64,000 nucleotides of DNA from Stratiolaelaps scimitus (Eukaryota > Arthropoda > Arachnida > Mesostigmata > Laelapidae): positions 744,001 to 808,000 of the forward strand of contig JABWDB010000046.1 in NCBI GenBank assembly GCA_019614645.1, read 5' to 3'. The position numbers were made by a program, and so were the translations under genes. Below the pieces are notes generated by a model. It had not been told where the DNA came from, searched no databases, and worked only from the letters and a program-made list of their open reading frames with translations. Shown here one piece after another: positions 33,351 through 45,079 of this stretch (its first letter is position 1; every line of letters begins with the position of its first letter).

Positions 33351-34112
33351 CTTTGTAACCACGTTCCTGCTTGTTTCCTCATGAACCTTGTAGAACTCGG
33401 TCACCGCCTCCTCAAGGTTTTGTGGCCTTGGCTTTTGGAAGACCTCCGTAACGACGCGAAACTCAGCGGGCCGATACGGCGCAGGCGCTGGCGGTGGGGG
33501 TTGGTACTTGCGAACAGATGGGACCACTGGAGGCAGCTGAGGCGGCGGTGGTACCGGCGGAGGCTGAGGCTTGCGGAACGATTCCTCGATCAGCACAGAA
33601 CGATCATCAGTGACTGTTCGCTGGGTTGTCTGCCGTTCGCGTTGCTCGATCAGAGTGATCTTCTTGCATTGGCGCTGAATGCGTTCCATTTCCTGGTGGC
33701 GAATCGCGTCATAGGTTAGCAGTTCGTCGCGGAACTTCGGCGTCGGTGGAGGTCGCGGAGGAGGTGATGCCGTCTTGGGTTTCGGCGCAACGGGTGCTAT
33801 TACTGGCGCTGGTGGTGGTGGAGGGGGAGCCGGTTTCGGCGGTGGAGGCACTGGCTTGGGTTTGGCTATGATCTGCGGCTGCTGTTTCACTGGCTCCTTC
33901 ACTTTGGTAGGGACGGGAGCCATAGGCGGTGACGGTGCTTCAATTGGTTTGGGTGGCTTTACGATCTCTGGCGTCTTCCTGATCGGCTCCACGCACTGAG
34001 TTATCGGTGGTGGAAGCGGGATGGGAGCTGGCGGCGGCGGTGGCGGCAGCGGCTCTATCTTCTGTAGCTTAACCACTTCGGCCGTCTTCTCGACTTTGCG
34101 TTCAGACATCAC
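33351..34112 (-). CDS. sls: sls exon: Pro-rich (PEVK-like) region II
   Basis: 254 codons, phase 0-0; acceptor caattgcag, donor gtcagt. It starts VMSERKVEKTAEVVKLQKIE, followed by Pro-rich tracts (PKPIEAPSPPMAPVPTKVKE), a helical, charged middle (HQEMERIQRQCKKITLIEQR) and a second Pro-rich stretch, ending LEEAVTEFYKVHEETSRNVV. The alternation of Pro-rich and charged amphipathic parts is like spacer modules of titin-like proteins. Confidence 0.86.
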
Positions 34113-34274
34113 CTGCAATTGATATTGGCACAAGGCAAGCTCCTATCAAAGCATTCATAATTCGTCGCCACTTTCAATACCACTCATCGTATCACTCGCA
34201 AATCGGCGATACTCGCCCTTCGTGTCGCCCTTAACGCCGCTCGAATAAATCTACATTTCAACTGATTAGCTCAC

Positions 34275-34877
34275 CCTCGTTGTCACCGGAGGTTGCGGAG
34301 GTGGCAAAGGCTTAGGTGGTTCAGGTAACGGCTGAACAAGAGGAAGATTCGTGATGAAATCCTGCTGCACAATCTGCCGCTGTTGTTGCTGAATCACTTG
34401 GCGCTGTTGCTGAATGATTTGCTGATGTACCTGCTTTGTTTGAATGATTTCCTGCTGTCGAACTTCGGTCCGTTGCTGAACCACCGGCGGAGGCAGTGGC
34501 ACAGGCGGGGAAGGCGATGGTGGCCGCGGAAACGCGACAGGCATTTGTTCGGGTTTCGGCGGTTCCGCCCGTTGAGGTGGGGGTGTAGGCCTCGGCGACT
34601 CCACGGGCTTCGGCGGAGGTGGTGGAACAGGCGCTGGCTCTACGGGCTTCGGTGGAGGTGGCGGAGCTGGCTTCGGCGGTTCGATCGGTTTCGGCTGCTC
34701 GATCGGCTTTGGCGGCTCAACCGGCTTCGGCGGCGTTGGCGTCGAGGTTGACGGAGGCGGTGTCGGAGTGAAACGAATCGACTCAATGACATTTTGTTGA
34801 ATGAACTGCTGTTGACGCTTCATGATGCTCTGCGAGGTGTGCACGTGCTTCTCCACACGGTGCTCCTCGTCAATACG
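34275..34877 (-). CDS. sls: sls exon: Gln- and Pro-rich (PEVK-like) region I
   Basis: 201 codons, phase 0-0; acceptor ctattgacag, donor gtgagc. It begins RIDEEHRVEKHVHTSQS, then a long run of PPKP/PPPP units with Lys and Glu (EPPKPIEQPKPIEPPKP), then Gln-rich sequence (HQQIIQQQRQVIQQQQRQ). The P/E/V/K composition suggests an extensible or SH3-binding segment like a short PEVK. The antisense ORF at 34383-34751 is a shadow of the Pro codons. Confidence 0.85.
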
Positions 34878-35322
34878 CTGTCAATAGAGAACAACATCGT
34901 GGTTGACATTAACCATTAATTATGATGTGCATACTTAATGCATGTGTGTATATACGGGCAGCTACGTGGCGTGCTAGGATATCGTGCAAGTTCTCTTAGT
35001 CCACTACTGACTCGGCACGGATTACCGGAAAGCATTCGAGCATGACCAGATATACGTAATGGTTGGGCGTGTTGCAAAGTCGTGACAGCATCCTGTTGAT
35101 GTGAACGTGGCCGCACGACGATCTCTCAATAGCCATCCAGTTCACGTAGAAATCGGCCAATCGTGACAGTTGTTGCTTTTTGTGAACAGGAGAAAATTAC
35201 AAGGCTCGAAACATCCTCATTTGCACCACATGCCTGACTCAGGAGCGGTGGCAACTATTCGGATACACTGATTAACGCTCAAACAAAAAAAGTAACAAGT
35301 TTCTACGCAGGTAACAGTCTAC

Positions 35323-35502
35323 CTTGGTAATCTGCTCCTGGCGTTCGATTTTCGCCGGCGCAGGTGAGGATGGAGGCTCCTGAGGTCTCTTGCGGTCGAC
35401 AGTCGTATTGATTATGGTCTCTTTCTGCTCAGTGACGTCTTTTTTAAACAGCGAATCGAGTGAAGGAACCGGCGATGGCGATGGTGCAGGAAGTCCAGGA
35501 AC
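35323..35502 (-). CDS. sls: sls exon: Pro/Ser linker with TVDRK motif
   Basis: 60 codons, phase 0-0; acceptor ccctgtag, donor gtagac. It has a Pro-rich start (VPGLPAPSPSPVPSLDSLFK), a central KETIINTTVDRKRPQEPP and an end AKIERQEQITK. The TVDRKRP segment resembles the V-D-R/K element repeated downstream. Confidence 0.78.
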
Positions 35503-35799
35503 CTACAGGGGAAATAGTTCATGAAGTAATTACCACAATATTATCCAACATCTCTATGCATTGCAATGACGAGCGTAGGGTATACTCGTATACTGGTGTA
35601 CGATATTTGCGCCTTAACCACCTACAAGGCGCTTGCTTGCGAATTGAATCTGACAAGACCTCTCGTCGGTAAAACGTCAAGTAACAAGCAATGCACTTCG
35701 CTGTCACGACGAATATGTGAATCACCACTGTAACAACAGGTCTGAATGCTCAAAGAACGTCATTGTGCTAATCGAATTTGAATTGCGTGCGTTAATCAC

Positions 35800-35877
35800 A
35801 TTTGGCTTGGGGGTAGCCTGTCGCTCGATAATCCGCGTCTGCTCGCGGTGAAGATGCTCTGCTTGGACCATGGTCAC
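35800..35877 (-). CDS. sls: sls exon: short linker (phase 0-0)
   Basis: 26 codons; acceptor ttctacag, donor gtgatt (weak). It encodes VTMVQAEHLHREQTRIIERQ then ATPKPN. The first residues (VTMVQAEHLHREQ) resemble the V-D-x-H-R element of the repeat exons. Confidence 0.66.
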
Positions 35878-36236
35878 CTGTAGAATAGAATCGAGGAGCG
35901 CCACAACAGGAAGATATATTACAAATTTTTAAAATATAATAGTATGTGGACCTGACTAGTCTAGAATACATTGATATATAACTAATACATATATATATAT
36001 ATAAACCAGATTCTGAACATAAGAACCGAACTAAACATGTATCTTTATAAATACGAGGAAATCTATGTAACTATTAAAGGTATGCAACTCATCTGTGTAA
36101 GTCGTGTTTAACATTGCGTTCTAGAGTATGCTCTGCCTTTCTGGCTCTTAAGACATAGTATGCCTACGTATTAGTTAGAATAGAACCGTTCTAACCAGCA
36201 ATCGTATATATATATATATATATATTCGGTATTTCT

Positions 36237-36290
36237 TTATATGAGAACTTAAGCAGTGTAAAAACTGCAGTTCCATGCCTTAACCTCAAT
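36237..36290 (+). mobile_element. SINE family A, degenerate 3' fragment
   Basis: ATGAGAACTTAAGCAGTGTA and ACTGCAGTTCC resemble the family A body, with the middle deleted, followed by CCTTAACCTC. Confidence 0.5.
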
Positions 36291-36292
36291 TT

Positions 36293-36335
36293 GAATAAAT
36301 TAATGAATATGCATATATATTCATTGATTTATTCA
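36293..36335 (+). repeat. AT-rich imperfect palindrome
   Basis: TTGAATAAATTAATGAATAT pairs with ATATTCATTGATTTATTCAA (one mismatch) around a short GCATAT-rich centre. It may be an AT-rich palindrome or a small inverted-repeat transposon remnant. Confidence 0.7.
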
Positions 36336-37293
36336 ACCATAGACTAGACCAGCGGAATATCGTGGTACATTTTCTCGAGGTATACTCGAAACTTGTCCCG
36401 GCCGAGCCACAGAAAATATTGCCAAGTGATGGTGCATGGATGCTAAGATTGATATGGACCAAAAAACACTATGCCTCTCGATTGGTTGGGTGAATCCACA
36501 TTGATGTCATGGATCCAATTTGGGTACACACTATTTGTTATCAAATGCTTGTCTATGTTAATTAATATTAGGACGGTAAGATTGAATTATCCTTAAATCT
36601 GATATCGTCATTCGCGCAGAGCACCCGACGAGGACGTAACATGCTGATGGACAAACGGATCTTCAGTAAAACTAACTACATCGCAAAACTACGGACAACA
36701 CGAGAACAATGCATCATGTCGTGATTACACTATCACAGTAATCAATGTATACACGGTTATTGACAAAGAAAATCATACTCCACGGCTTTAGAGTTCACAA
36801 ATGATGAAACCAAGACCAGATCGGCATCGCGACTGATTACGTTTACAGAACGTCGTCTAAAATTGGACGACAACTCGCTAATTTCTGTTAAATCGACATT
36901 CCCTAGTGGATTAGGAATCAAGGTCGGCTATATTATCCATATGTACATGTCTATGTATTTGGATACATACGTGCCGACAGAGATCTAAATAATCATCGAA
37001 ACATTCATTAGTGACGTATGGAAAGACAACGATTACGCTCGTTATACCAATTCCCGATTTTTGAACGTATGAGACGCTCAGGATGTCGGAACCAGTATCG
37101 TATTGCTCAAATTGATTTGAAGATACGCTATCTCGAACTGTGCCTTTTAATGGCCAATCATTAGAGACGAAAATGCATATTAACGCTAACAAGTAGCTTC
37201 AGTAGCTTTCACACGACGATTTGTAGAAAAGAAGACTTGGAAGGTGCAATAAAGACATCGTTAAAGCTCAACATCTTATAATGGCATACGTAC

Positions 37294-39264
37294 ATGTGTG
37301 ACGGTGTCCTCTGCGATTTTAGATCTCAAGTGAACACAAACCTTTTGAGGACCATGGTCTTCACGCGGCCGATCAACCCCAGCGACACCGGTTTTGACCT
37401 GACGAGTTTGCGAACGGACGGGCTCGTGGACTGTGTACTCTTCTACTCTATGGGGCGAAGGACTTCTTATCTGAGACCTCGCTGGGGGCATAAGTTCTCC
37501 AGGTGATGTCTCTAGGACGTTTAGGGAGTCGTCCAGGCTATCCTTTCCTATCTGAGTCGAGCTTTTTTGAACCAGGCTATGTTGGCTTGTGACGTTGATT
37601 TGTTCTTGTTTAATTGTTGCGCCACCTTCGTCCGGAGTCTGGACCACAACTGTGGTGGGTTCCATTCTATTTGGGGGAAGCTTTACTTTGGAAGCCACTG
37701 GAGGTAGTGGATGCGGCCTTACCAGAACCTTCGATGTTGGCGAAGGAGGAATTACCCGAACGGTGAACGACTCTTCACGGTCCCTCGTCTCAAATACCTC
37801 AAACGGTTTCTTATCGCCACTCACGTCGCTCTTGTGCTTTACTGCGGCCTCATCCTTTGACGATATGTGTTCTTCGTAGCGCTTCGTTATGTCTTTGTCA
37901 CGCTGTCTAGCGTTGCTAGCGTTAGAAGTGGTTAGCAGTGTCTCGGATTTCGTAGTGTGTCCAAATGGAGAGCCGAGGACAACTGTATTTTGTCGGGTCG
38001 TGGTCTCAATGATATCTACACGTTCATCTCGAGGCGTAGCTGTTTTCTCTACGTCGACGCGAACCACGTTTGTGGTCGTCCGCGAGGAGTTGTCGTGCAT
38101 CGTTCGTTCAATACCACCCACGCGTTTATCTTGTTGTTTGCAGACGTCGCTGGTCGTTCTCGCCGATTCAATATCACTAATCGACTTCACTAACAGCTCT
38201 GTTGAAGGCCTGATCTCTAGATTAGCCGAATCAAATTCACGCCTCTCAGACCTCAGCAGAGCCGGGGATCGTCTAGACGAGATTTGCGTCGTTTCAGTTA
38301 CCGATGTTCTTTCATTACCAAAAACACCCGCTGGCGGAGGGGCACTCTCCTTCTTGAATTCAAATCTGGTAGCCACTTTCGGATAGCTGCGAGTTTCCCT
38401 TCTCTCAATCCGACTTTCACCCACTGTAGATAGTGACTCAACCGATTGAGGAAGGACGGTTGTAGACCTTGCCTTCTCCGACATAGACTTCTCCATCTTT
38501 TCCTTGATGACTGTATCCATACCGCTAATACGTAAACCATCGGAGACCTCTGTACCGCCCGTGGTCTTAATCGAAATGACGGTTTCGCCAGGAACAGTCG
38601 ATTCCTTGACAGTCGTTTTACTCTCGGTGGTCTCGGTGACAACTGTCTGCGTGGTTTTCTTCGTGGTGTGTTCCTCGACGCGTGTCGTCGACGGCTCCCG
38701 TTTCGTAATGCGAACTTCTGTCGTTTCGCTTTTCTCCGATGGCAGAACAACCTCTGGATAGATTGTCTTGCTCATTGAAGTTTCCCGAAACTCACTCGTC
38801 TCACGGTTGGATGATGTATTCTCGGTTACGCCCCTGGGTGAGCATTTCTCCCAGTGGCCTCTCGTTGTGCCCGACCCTCCGGTGGAGCTGTACGTTGTCG
38901 TGTTAGCTTTCCTATGATCCGTTGTTGAACAGGCCTGAACAGGCCTGATCCCCGTTGTCCTTATAGCTGTCTCAGTTTGTTCCACTGAGCTACGAATTTC
39001 TATCGGGGGCGTCCTTTCGAGTCCAAATTGTCTATGTGTCTTGACGGTATGAGGAGGCGTATCGCCTTTCACTGTATAGCATTCAACGGAGGTTACTGAT
39101 GATTTGGTCGTGCCGGGGCGGTCGCCGGGGAACGCGCGACTTTCAGGGGTTGAGGTCAAAGGTGGTAAGTGGCTTACAGAGCTGGAGGTCAGGGTCAGAC
39201 TATGTTGGCCAGGCTCGGCGTCCACTCCGTACGACTTGGTCACAACTGCGCTGAACAGCTTACG
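37294..39264 (-). CDS. sls: sls large exon: 657-codon Ser/Thr-rich unique region (zormin-like)
   Basis: The largest exon in the window: open for 1971 nt, phase 0-0, acceptor gatttcag, donor gtacgt. The product is dominated by Ser, Thr, Glu, Arg and Lys, with recurrent Thr clusters (TTKKTTQTVVTETTESKTTV) and short ETT/TTS/RTT motifs, and no globular domain. Near the C-end are Pro-rich motifs (VIPPSPTSKVLVRPHPLPPV) and QTRQVKTGVAGVDRPREDHG. It is probably intrinsically disordered and corresponds to the unique sequence between Ig clusters in zormin. The plus-strand ORFs inside it (e.g. 37889-38386) mirror this biased composition and are not genes. Confidence 0.86.
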
Positions 39265-40406
39265 CTGAAATCACGCAACAGTAGCATTTGTGCCATGCAC
39301 GTCAAATACGTCACCCGCCTCAAACACGACCTTTAGCAAGATACCTTTCAATTCTCTAAAATGCCACCCTAATACAACGTGCTAACTATTACTGTATTTA
39401 TTTCGTATATTATTTTATTGTGTCATTTCGCATTGGTAGACGGACTGTCAATTATATAATACGTATGATAACCATAATACTAGAAACGGTAGAACAGTAG
39501 CTTCGAGAGGCTACAAACGTCATTTAAACAGGTTATTTTAATTGAGAAGAATGAGACAAAGAGATCTGAGGAAGAAAGATTACATCCGCAAACGAGCGCA
39601 GCGAATCAATGCAACAACAGATGCGTTCTAGGGCAGAGCATGCAGCTACCACACAGAGTACACGCAATGCGCCAAGGGCTTCGATGAAGAACAAGCCAAA
39701 TGCAGAGGTTAGAATACAATAGCAAGCGTACATACATCTTTTAAGAGGCAATTAATGAATATATCATGTTCAGCGATGCTGTTAACAGATAAAAGTGCAA
39801 TCCTAATAATTTGACATCATCGAACATGAAGTTCGCGAGAGAAGTATAATAACCGCTACAAACCCGCGAACCAGCCCAACGATGTTGATCCGGCATTTTG
39901 ATGTCGCTGAAGGGAAGTCGCACTTCAGATCACTCACTTACCGTCTAATCTATTGTATATGATTGAGTTATTGCTAGCAGAGCTACTGTTTGATATTGGT
40001 TTGATGTTAAGGCTTTAGCGTCAAGGCGAGCTCCAAGATAGAGGCGCTGGTTTCTCAAGGGCGCTAGACAACCCAACACATAGTAAGACCTTTGGCCACT
40101 GTGAGCAACTACTAGCAGCGCTGCGGTGCGATATGCTTAATCTAAAAAAAAAAACAGATGTGTGCTCGTCCGCCCAATGATGCAACAGAGAGAAAGAGAG
40201 AGAGAGAGAGAGTAAACTTAGTGAACTTAAACAATTCAGACAAGCGTTGTGGCGAGAAGCGGTGTGGCGAACACAAACGAGAAGCGAATTCGAAGTAGGC
40301 TGAAATTAAATCGTGGCGCGGCGACGCAAAATTAAGGCGAAACTTAAAGGCATGACATAAGCTCAGAAAAATTGAAAGTGGGCGAAAATAGTCGAGAGAT
40401 ACCGAC
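39265..40406. other. Intron before the large exon
   Basis: 1142 bp. Nothing coding was recognised; it contains a GA repeat. The 99-codon minus ORF 40142-40441 overlaps the 15-codon exon but is in an unsupported frame. Confidence 0.6.
40195..40212 (+). repeat. (GA)n microsatellite
   Basis: GA repeat in the intron after the large exon. Confidence 0.85.
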
Positions 40407-40451
40407 CTCCATTTTCTTTTCATCTTCGACGTGGTAGTCACGAATGGTCAC
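40407..40451 (-). CDS. sls: sls exon: 15-codon charged linker
   Basis: Phase 0-0; acceptor gtacaccacag, donor gtcggt. It encodes VTIRDYHVEDEKKME. The sequence is highly charged and shares the (V/I)x(R/H)D/E spacing of the later linker exons. Very short, so support is moderate. Confidence 0.62.
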
Positions 40452-40914
40452 CTGTGGTGTACAAGAAAAATACACACCCTTGGTTAAGTATATAGAATGT
40501 ACGGATATGTTGCAGCGAAAGCTGTCCTGTCACTTAATATAAGTCATGTTCGATTTGACCCGGCGCACTCTATGCCCCTCAGACTCGATAGATTCAAATA
40601 TGTCAGATAGACTCTCAGCAGAGGATGATGGTTTTAGCAGGCAGAGGCGTCATCCACGTCAACCTCCCTGTACCGGATTGGCCCACTTTGATGGAGATTA
40701 GAAGCTGTCTCTGGTGGTGTCCGTGCGGATTTAAAGGAAATTTCCTCCTCTCAAAAGACAAAATTCAGCAAAGTATTTCTAGCAAGATCCCAGATGGCGT
40801 GAGCCGACTTGTTAACTAGATATATGTATGATATTTGCTCTTTGGGCATTATAGGCTGAAACAAAGAACCCCTTCACATTAGATAGGGAAGGAATCGCTC
40901 TTTGTAATGCCTAC

Positions 40915-41034
40915 CTCCCGCTCTTCCTCAGATGACCCTTCATCCTCAATGAAGATGTCAGCAATTGATTGCGCTTCGCCAGCAGTATTTGTTGCCAGAA
41001 CGGTAATACGTCCCGAGTCAGATTCCTCCGAGCG
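40915..41034 (-). CDS. sls: sls exon: end of Ig domain 5 with acidic tail
   Basis: 40 codons, phase 0-0; acceptor gtttgtag, donor gtaggc. It encodes RSEESDSGRITVLATNTAGE (F-G strands with DSGRI and ATNTAGEAQS) and ends in a Glu/Asp-rich stretch DEGSSEEEREV-like at the splice. It is the last Ig before the long unique region. Confidence 0.85.
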
Positions 41035-41159
41035 CTACAAACAAAGAGTTGAATTAGTGAGACACCGATGAACATCTAGATACATCGACGAATCTCACAG
41101 ACGTCAGATCTGCGGACGGTCTGTTGCGCTTCTGATGAAGATGCTCAAAATGCACTTAC

Positions 41160-41273
41160 CCTCATAGTGAGTGTGTGTTTATTTCCAGAGCTGCGGATGT
41201 CGTACTTGTTTAGGGTCTTCAGGTCAACTTCATCCCTGAGCCATTTGATATCCGGGGCTGGGACTCCGCTCAC
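41160..41273 (-). CDS. sls: sls exon: middle of Ig domain 5
   Basis: 38 codons, phase 0-0; acceptor tacttag, donor gtaagt. It encodes VSGVPAPDIKWLRDEVDLKT then NKYDIRSSGNKHTLTMR, giving C-E strands with G-x-P-x-P-x-I-x-W. Confidence 0.87.
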
Positions 41274-41883
41274 CTAAGTAAATAGTCAGTAGCCCCGTGT
41301 AAGTAAACATTGTCATCATCATCATCTCAAGCATCCGAGCGTTTACTCGATCGTCATAGCATACTGTAGAATTTGTGGATGTCGCTGTGACAGCATATTC
41401 ATTTATGAGTATTAAATTTTTTGCCGAAAATACTACCCTGCTCTGGTGATGTATATTGAAGATAACTACAGAATGAAGAACTATGGTTTTCAGAATTACG
41501 GTGTTTATTAGGTGTGTACAAAATTAAGGTGTTCTTTTTCGTGTGTTGATTTTCTTTGATTTGGTGCCGAGCAACGGTGGGAGAAAAAACGGTATACACA
41601 TTTTAGTGATCATGTTAATTTGCAATTTAGTTACTATATTTTTTTATACAGGTTAAAGGTAAATCCTGCATGGACACCAGGCTTGACAACTAAGGTATTC
41701 GCCTGGTAGTGTCAGACTCCTACTGACTAAACCCAGAACCGACTTTGACATTTGGGGCACTGACCGGGACTGTCAATTTTAGTTACTTAGTTAGTGCTTA
41801 TTACGTTTAGTTAGTGTTCCATTATTGTAAAATTAATTGCCACGATTTCCGTAGCAATGATCACTGTTGATCGTGGCACCCAC

Positions 41884-41966
41884 CTCGACTTCAAGTACGA
41901 CCTCGCTGCCTGGCTTGCAGACACGCGCATCTAGCCGCCTTGTGAATTGTGGCGCTTCATGTTTAG
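41884..41966 (-). CDS. sls: sls exon: start of Ig domain 5
   Basis: Phase 1 in, 0 out; acceptor ctgtgcag, donor gtgggt. It encodes TKHEAPQFTRRLDARVCKPG then SEVVLEVE, the A-B strands of an I-set domain (PQFTRRLDARVCKPGSEVVLE). Confidence 0.84.
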
Positions 41967-42349
41967 CTGCACAGTAGAATCAGATACAGATATTAGAAAT
42001 TGATATTTCGATATCTATAATAGAAGCATTGCAGAGATGCCCTTAACAATAAATGATACCCCAAAAGAGGACATCCAAAAATTAAACAAGTGTAATCACA
42101 GAGAGTTGATATGTTTACTCTAAACAATTCAAATTTTAAAATACTGGTACCCTCTTATTCGTTTGACATACATGTAATCTCAATGACAATGAGCTGACGC
42201 AGAGAGACAGGCTGAAGTTTATATCTGTGCAATATAATAGCATGAGTCGAAAAATCCAAACCAATTGTATAGGGATCGTAGTTTGATCCAACACTCGAAA
42301 TGCGATTGTGTTATCCTATGAGCAATAAGTGTTTATTATTATGGCTCAC

Positions 42350-42414
42350 TTTGAATCACCACATCGGCTGCACTTGAGGAGCTCCCGACGTCGTTAGAGA
42401 TGACGCAAGTATAT
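42350..42414 (-). CDS. sls: sls exon: end of Ig domain 4
   Basis: Phase 2 in, 1 out; acceptor tatttcag, donor gtgagc. The 22 residues RYTCVISNDVGSSSSAADVV end the Ig with the F-strand YTC and G-strand, completing HARYTC with the previous exon. Confidence 0.86.
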
Positions 42415-42609
42415 CTGAAATAGATCAATTCGCTTTATAACAACATGAACGTAAACCACTTGAACTTTAGATGTGGAAACTATTTCTGAATTTATATAAA
42501 ACACCGTCCTCGGCGTTCTTTTCCTATCTTGAAGGTGGATGGTGCACTGTACATAGGGGTGTTTCTAAGCAATTGTCCCCGTGTGTGGTAGCTCGTGTTG
42601 TATAATTAC

Positions 42610-42742
42610 CTAGCGTGATCTTTCTGCATAGCTTTAGGTATAACGAGCGAGGTATAGCCTTTGTTGATGGTGATCTGCAGATCCGCCTTATGCGACAGTG
42701 TTGTACTTCCACGCGACCAACGAACAATTGGCTCCGGGTGAC
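42610..42742 (-). CDS. sls: sls exon: middle of Ig domain 4
   Basis: Phase 1 in, 2 out; acceptor aacttcgcag, donor gtaatt. It encodes HPEPIVRWSRGSTTLSHKAD then LQITINKGYTSLVIPKAMQK and DHARY at the splice. The C strand Trp and E strand SLVIP are in the expected places. Confidence 0.86.
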
Positions 42743-43206
42743 CTGCGAAGTTTGCAGCAGATTTTCCACTTTTTAGTGATTTGATCCACTACATAAATAT
42801 GTCCTCAAACAAGACCTTTGTATAAAGGGTGACTGTCTCCCTTGAGAACCGAGCTGAAAAGCACTTCGTTGAAATGAGTGTCCTTCAGGGTTTCATATGC
42901 TATGCTCATATCATCGTACGTAAATGATCCAAAATCTAACAGCATCCTCCAATCAGCACGAACTTGTAAAGCAATCAAAGAAATGTTGGAGTTTTAAAAA
43001 AACATCGAGCAATTTTGACTCAATTTGAATATGCATATTAATTCTAAACAATTATACATTTTTCTAATTTTTCAAGATTGTCACGTCTGTAGGCTGGATC
43101 GCTCCGAGTTGATCAAAGAGAGAAATTGGAAGGGACGATCTTTCGTGCCAAACAGCATGGTCATGATCGTACATCGTGTATTGTACAAATGCATGTTCAT
43201 ACGTAC

Positions 43207-43321
43207 CGCTGAACCAGCCCTCGAGCTTCAGTTGCTCGCCGAGGAATACGGCGACACTTTGTACCGGCTTACTGAACTTCGGTGCAATATGCGCCGATCC
43301 CGATCGCTGCAGAACCGATAA
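43207..43321 (-). CDS. sls: sls exon: start of Ig domain 4
   Basis: Phase 0 in, 1 out; acceptor gatttccag, donor gtacgt. It encodes LSVLQRSGSAHIAPKFSKPV then QSVAVFLGEQLKLEGWFSG. The A-B strand pattern PKFSKPVQSV...GEQLKLEG is clear. The B-strand Cys is replaced (LKLEG). Confidence 0.85.
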
Positions 43322-44974
43322 CTGGAAATCACAACAAAGACAAAGGTTTCATTGGTTCATTCAGGGAAGTGGAGCTTTTACGAAGCTTAGGCGTTCTCTA
43401 GGTGCCACCAGGTCGCGGGACAAATTTATTTTAAGGGCTGTATAGTCGCCGCAAATTGCCCTCCGGGCGCAAATTTGCGTGACACAATTACAAAAGCTAT
43501 GATTAAAGCTAATTCATGGCTATCAAACATGGTTTAAGTGTGAGTGACACACGAATACTCGGCATCTGAAGCTGAGACAGGGACCTGACCAGAGATCGTC
43601 AAATAGAACATGCCCCCCCTGTTCGTTTCCAGTTATTTCTCTCAGATAACTATCCCCCGATCTTGTGCCAAGAGGAGGTTTGGAAACCCTCTCCATCGCA
43701 GCATGGCGGTCGCCGTCCGACTATCGACAAGGTTGTTAACTAATATATACTTTGAGTGTATATTTCCAAAGCGGATATACAATTGGATAAACAGGCCAGC
43801 GCTTGATTAGAATGGGTAAGATTAATCTGCGCGATGCTGTACCAACCAAGAAACATATCTATATTTTATTTCCGTAAAATTATCTACGATGCATTTGTCC
43901 ATTCTAGGCTAAAATATGAAATATCTTCATATGAAGCAATCGACCATAGCCAGGTTCTGAGCCGATTTTTTTGCTCTATAAAAGGTGTCCTAAGAATGTG
44001 TTGTTAATCACATACATTCAGGCTACCATTCCGATTTGGAATACCAAATAAGAAACACACATATAAGCCAAATTTTAGGGGTGCTTAGTTTGCAAATCTC
44101 ACCGAAAAACGTTGGCAGACGAGAGACGTAAAGAACAGTGAAATTGTAAAACTTGTTCATCATTATTTATAATATATAATAAATAGATGGTTAACTCACT
44201 AATTATGTATAAATTGTGACTCATATATAATAATATTTCTTATATTATAGGTAGAGTAAACGAGAAGCTCGGCTCTAGATAATTTGCTAGCACATTGTAT
44301 TAAATGGGCCTGTTCTGTGAAAAATAAATATTGCCCATTTCAATACATACTGCTACCAGAGAGAACGACATATCGAACTTTTTATATATAATAACTATAT
44401 AACTATACACCACATTCACTCATAACTTCGCCAGACTGTCCGTGAAGAACCCTGTCTCTCTCTCTCTCTCCCCCTCTCTTGGCCTTGTTTCCATAACGAC
44501 TTCACACCCTTCACATTTCGAAAATTGCGTAAATATCTGTTTCCACGTTATTAAGTGTAAGTACAAAACGTACGTTGCTTTCTTAGAGTTGACTATAATG
44601 TATTGAAATTTAAAAATATCATGATCAGATCAATGGTGGATAAAGGTTGAGAAAAGGTTACCACTGCAACAAAGAACGTCCCGTCGGAGTAAGCCACGAG
44701 TAGACCACGGAATTAAAACTGCAGTAGTCAAAGTATCAGTTTGCTCATGGAATCAATAAGCACCGTGAGCACCTCACGTCATAACTACATCGGCAAAGCT
44801 CATGCTTGTTGCACGATGACGAGTCACATAACCTTCCGGTGCAACCTCAAGTTGGACACGTGGACATTGGGAATTGATGAAATCTCTGCACAAGTGATGA
44901 TGTTTCCTCTTCGAAACATAGGTCGAATAAGCATCCGAACACCGCTTGGGTTGCGTGAATGCTGCAGCACTTAC
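43322..44974. other. Intron, AT-rich
   Basis: 1653 bp with a CT repeat and short AT tracts. No exon seen. Confidence 0.6.
44454..44480 (+). repeat. (CT)n microsatellite
   Basis: CT repeat with one CCCC interruption. Confidence 0.85.
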
Positions 44975-45079
44975 CTGCTTTGGTTCAGAGACCCGTGTCG
45001 TCACGTTGGTGGCCTGAGAAGCGAGCTCCGTCACCGACAGCACCGATGGTTGGGTGCCCTCAGCAGCCGGTCCTTCAAT
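44975..45079 (-). CDS. sls: sls exon: Ala/Thr/Ser linker (phase 0-0)
   Basis: 35 codons; acceptor tctcgacag, strong donor gtaagt, phase 0-0. It encodes IEGPAAEGTQPSVLSVTELA and SQATNVTTRVSEPKQ. It is a disordered linker leading into the next Ig domain. Confidence 0.7.

Larger units (their letters stand above)
35878..37293. other. Intron with palindrome and AT repeats
   Basis: 1416 bp with no exon seen. It contains (AT)n at 36207-36225, a SINE fragment and an imperfect palindrome at 36293-36335. Confidence 0.6.

Noticed and set aside
33381..33719. Plus ORFs rich in Arg/Trp/Gly opposite the Pro-rich exons (also 33775-33999, 34383-34751)
   Set aside because: They are shadows of CCN proline codons read backwards, with no independent signal.
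37889..38386. 165-codon plus ORF and other ORFs inside the 657-codon exon
   Set aside because: They arise from biased Thr/Ser codon use on the opposite strand; the minus frame is longer and has fitting splice sites.
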